Below, piece after piece: positions 4,110-5,899 of a stretch of DNA of 5,899 bases. The notes beneath the pieces were generated by a model that saw only the letters and a program-made list of their open reading frames with translations, did not search any database and was not told where the DNA came from. Each line of letters opens with the position of its first letter. Position 1 is the stretch's first letter. Origin of the DNA: Pontiella sp. (lineage in GTDB: Bacteria; Verrucomicrobiota; Kiritimatiellia; Kiritimatiellales; Pontiellaceae); NCBI GenBank assembly GCA_029939385.1, contig JAOZSZ010000100.1, positions 1-5,899 of the forward strand, written 5' to 3'. The position numbers were made by a program, and so were the translations under genes.

Positions 4110-5899
4110 ATGCATCGATATAGAACTCATACTTGCGGCGAACTCAGAAAAGAGAACGTGGATCAAATAATTAAGATTTCCGGATGGATTAATAGTGTCC
4201 GCGATCATGGAGGTATTATTTTTATCGATCTGCGCGATCATTATGGCCTGACGCAGGTGGTCATCGACCCCTCCCAATCCTTCTATAAAGGGGTTGAGCA
4301 TTGGCGAGTTGAATCGACTATTTGTTTTACGGGTAAAGTAGTTGATCGTATCCCCGCAGCTATAAACCCCCGACTTTGTACTGGTGAAATTGAAGTTGTA
4401 GCTGAGACGATGGAAGTGCTTGGTGAATCGGAAGTTATTCCGTTTCAAGTAGCCAAAGATGAAGAATGCAATGAAGCATTACGACTTGAATACCGTTTTC
4501 TCGATCTGCGTCGTAAGAAATTACATGATAATATTATTTTGCGTTCTAAGGTGATCTCTCGAATGCGTGAGCTGATGACCGATAAAGGGTTTATGGAAAT
4601 CCAAACCCCCATCCTCACAAGTAGTTCCCCCGAAGGCGCTCGCGACTATCTTGTGCCGAGCCGCGTTCATCCGGGCAAGTTTTATGCATTACCGCAAGCC
4701 CCTCAGCAGTTTAAACAACTGTTAATGACTTCCGGATTTGATCGTTACTTCCAGATTGCCCCATGCTTTCGTGATGAAGATGCTCGGGCAGACCGTTCGC
4801 CGGGAGAATTCTACCAACTTGATATGGAAATGGCCTTCGCTACACAGGATGATGTATTTGAAGTCAATGAAGACGTGCTCTACAAACTCTTTACTGAGTT
4901 TTCAGAGAAGCAGGTTGATAAGCCGCCTTTCCTTCGACTTCCCTTTCTTGAAGCCATGGATAAATATGGTTCTGACAAACCTGATCTGCGTAACCCGCTT
5001 ATTATGCAGGATGCCTCTGAGTTGTTCCGTAACTGTGACTTTAAGGCCTTCGCCGGTGTTGTTGCTTCTGGCGGTGTAGTGAAGACCATTGCGGCAAAGG
5101 GATGTGCCGGGCAAACACGTAAGTTTTTCGATAATATGATTAAGTTTGCTCAGTCTGTTGGTTCTAAAGGGCTCGGCTACTTACGCTGGATAGACGGTGA
5201 AGTACAAAGTCCTATTGCTAAATTCCTGTCCGAGGAGACTCTTAATCAGCTTAAAGAGCTTGGCGGGATTGAAGATGGAGATGTCATGTTCTTTGTTGCG
5301 GATAAGCTTAAGGAAGCTACTGCAATTGGTGCGGCGGTTCGCGATGAGCTTGGAAAACGTCTTGAGCTAATCGATGAAAATGTCTTTAAATTTTGCTGGA
5401 TCATTGATTTTCCAATGTATGAACTCGATGACGATGGAAAAGTGGAATTCAGTCATAACCCGTTCTCGATGCCGCAGGGGGGGATGAAAGATATTGAGGA
5501 AAAGGACCCTCTTGATATTTTGGCCTATCAATATGATATTGTTTGCAATGGAACTGAGCTTTCCTCTGGTGCTGTCCGGAACCATAATCCAGAAATGATG
5601 TATCGTGCGTTTGAAATTGCAGGATATGATCGTTCGGTGGTGGATGATAAGTTTCCCGCACTGCAACGTGCATTTAAGTATGGGGCGCCACCGCATGCCG
5701 GTATTGCACCAGGAGTCGATCGCATTATTATGCTTTTAGCTAACGAACCGAATATTCGTGAAGTCATTGCCTTTCCCATGAATCAACGGGCGCAGGACTT
5801 ACTTATGGGGGCTCCTGGAAATGTTGAGCATGTTCAAGTGCGTGATCTACATCTTAAGATTCATCTCCCCAAAAAGGTGGAAAAAGAAATAGAAGAGTA
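4110..5899 (+). CDS. aspS: Aspartyl-tRNA synthetase, probably non-discriminating; stop codon cut by window end
   Basis: Translating from the ATG at 4110 gives 596 residues with no stop. The window ends on TA, so the next base probably completes TAA or TAG, which fits the usual length of about 590. Residues 1-105 are the OB-fold anticodon domain. EGARDYLVPSR (175-185) holds the flipping loop. QAPQQFKQLLM (196-206) binds aspartate. Motif 2 is CFRDEDARADRSPGEFYQLD (219-238), with R221 and E223. Residues about 290-420 are the bacterial GAD insertion, with SDKPDLRNP at its start. IAPGVDRIIML (532-542) is motif 3, with R538. The anticodon domain has RDHGG (31-35): the histidine marks enzymes that also charge tRNA-Asn, where E. 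coli has leucine. The second marker position is Ala83, where P. aeruginosa has Gly and E. coli Lys. AGGAG ends 5 nt before the start. The gap from hisS is 56 nt without a clear promoter or terminator, so co-transcription is likely. Confidence 0.97.
   Translation, partial: MHRYRTHTCGELRKENVDQIIKISGWINSVRDHGGIIFIDLRDHYGLTQVVIDPSQSFYKGVEHWRVESTICFTGKVVDRIPAAINPRLCTGEIEVVAETMEVLGESEVIPFQVAKDEECNEALRLEYRFLDLRRKKLHDNIILRSKVISRMRELMTDKGFMEIQTPILTSSSPEGARDYLVPSRVHPGKFYALPQAPQQFKQLLMTSGFDRYFQIAPCFRDEDARADRSPGEFYQLDMEMAFATQDDVFEVNEDVLYKLFTEFSEKQVDKPPFLRLPFLEAMDKYGSDKPDLRNPLIMQDASELFRNCDFKAFAGVVASGGVVKTIAAKGCAGQTRKFFDNMIKFAQSVGSKGLGYLRWIDGEVQSPIAKFLSEETLNQLKELGGIEDGDVMFFVADKLKEATAIGAAVRDELGKRLELIDENVFKFCWIIDFPMYELDDDGKVEFSHNPFSMPQGGMKDIEEKDPLDILAYQYDIVCNGTELSSGAVRNHNPEMMYRAFEIAGYDRSVVDDKFPALQRAFKYGAPPHAGIAPGVDRIIMLLANEPNIREVIAFPMNQRAQDLLMGAPGNVEHVQVRDLHLKIHLPKKVEKEIEE

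Noticed and set aside
4098..5779. Open frames on the minus strand and in other plus frames inside aspS
   Set aside because: They overlap a full-length, clearly identified AspRS and have low-complexity or unrecognisable translations.

Overview
The window is about 5.9 kb of ordinary bacterial chromosome, moderately AT-rich by eye and densely coding. It holds core metabolism and translation genes. I see no transposase, phage gene, CRISPR array or other sign of recent mobility. The organism is Gram-negative-like, because one gene encodes a HlyD/AcrA-type envelope protein. The protein types hint at the PVC group (Verrucomicrobiota/Kiritimatiellota) or a relative: a DAHP synthase with a C-terminal chorismate mutase as in Bacteroidota, what looks like a long-form HisG, and an AspRS close to the alphaproteobacterial kind. 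That placement is a guess from remembered families.

Layout. (1) 1-266, minus strand: the 5' part of hisG, running off the left edge, with a good sigma70-like promoter at 308-336. (2) 428-504, plus strand: a complete tRNA-Arg(UCG) with encoded CCA. (3) 525-1601: a bifunctional DAHP synthase/chorismate mutase starting only 20 nt after the tRNA, so the two are probably co-transcribed. (4) 1602-1731: a spacer with two inverted repeats, one a perfect 18-bp palindrome. (5) 1732-2376: an unusual small membrane protein with a split lipoyl domain, a coiled-coil hairpin and a second membrane segment at its C-terminus. (6) 2377-2512: a regulatory spacer with a strong promoter, a hairpin plus U-tract in the leader, and a 14-bp palindrome touching the Shine-Dalgarno. 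(7) 2513-2794 HU/IHF-family protein, 2809-4053 hisS, and 4110-5899 aspS, tightly packed and probably one operon. aspS is complete except for the last base of what is probably its stop codon.

How the genes work together. HisG opens histidine synthesis, HisRS charges tRNA-His, and the DAHP synthase/mutase opens the aromatic pathway and also carries the first step toward Phe/Tyr. AspRS carries a histidine that marks non-discriminating enzymes, so it may also make Asp-tRNA(Asn). The least explained parts are the two-membrane-segment lipoyl/coiled-coil protein and the HU leader.
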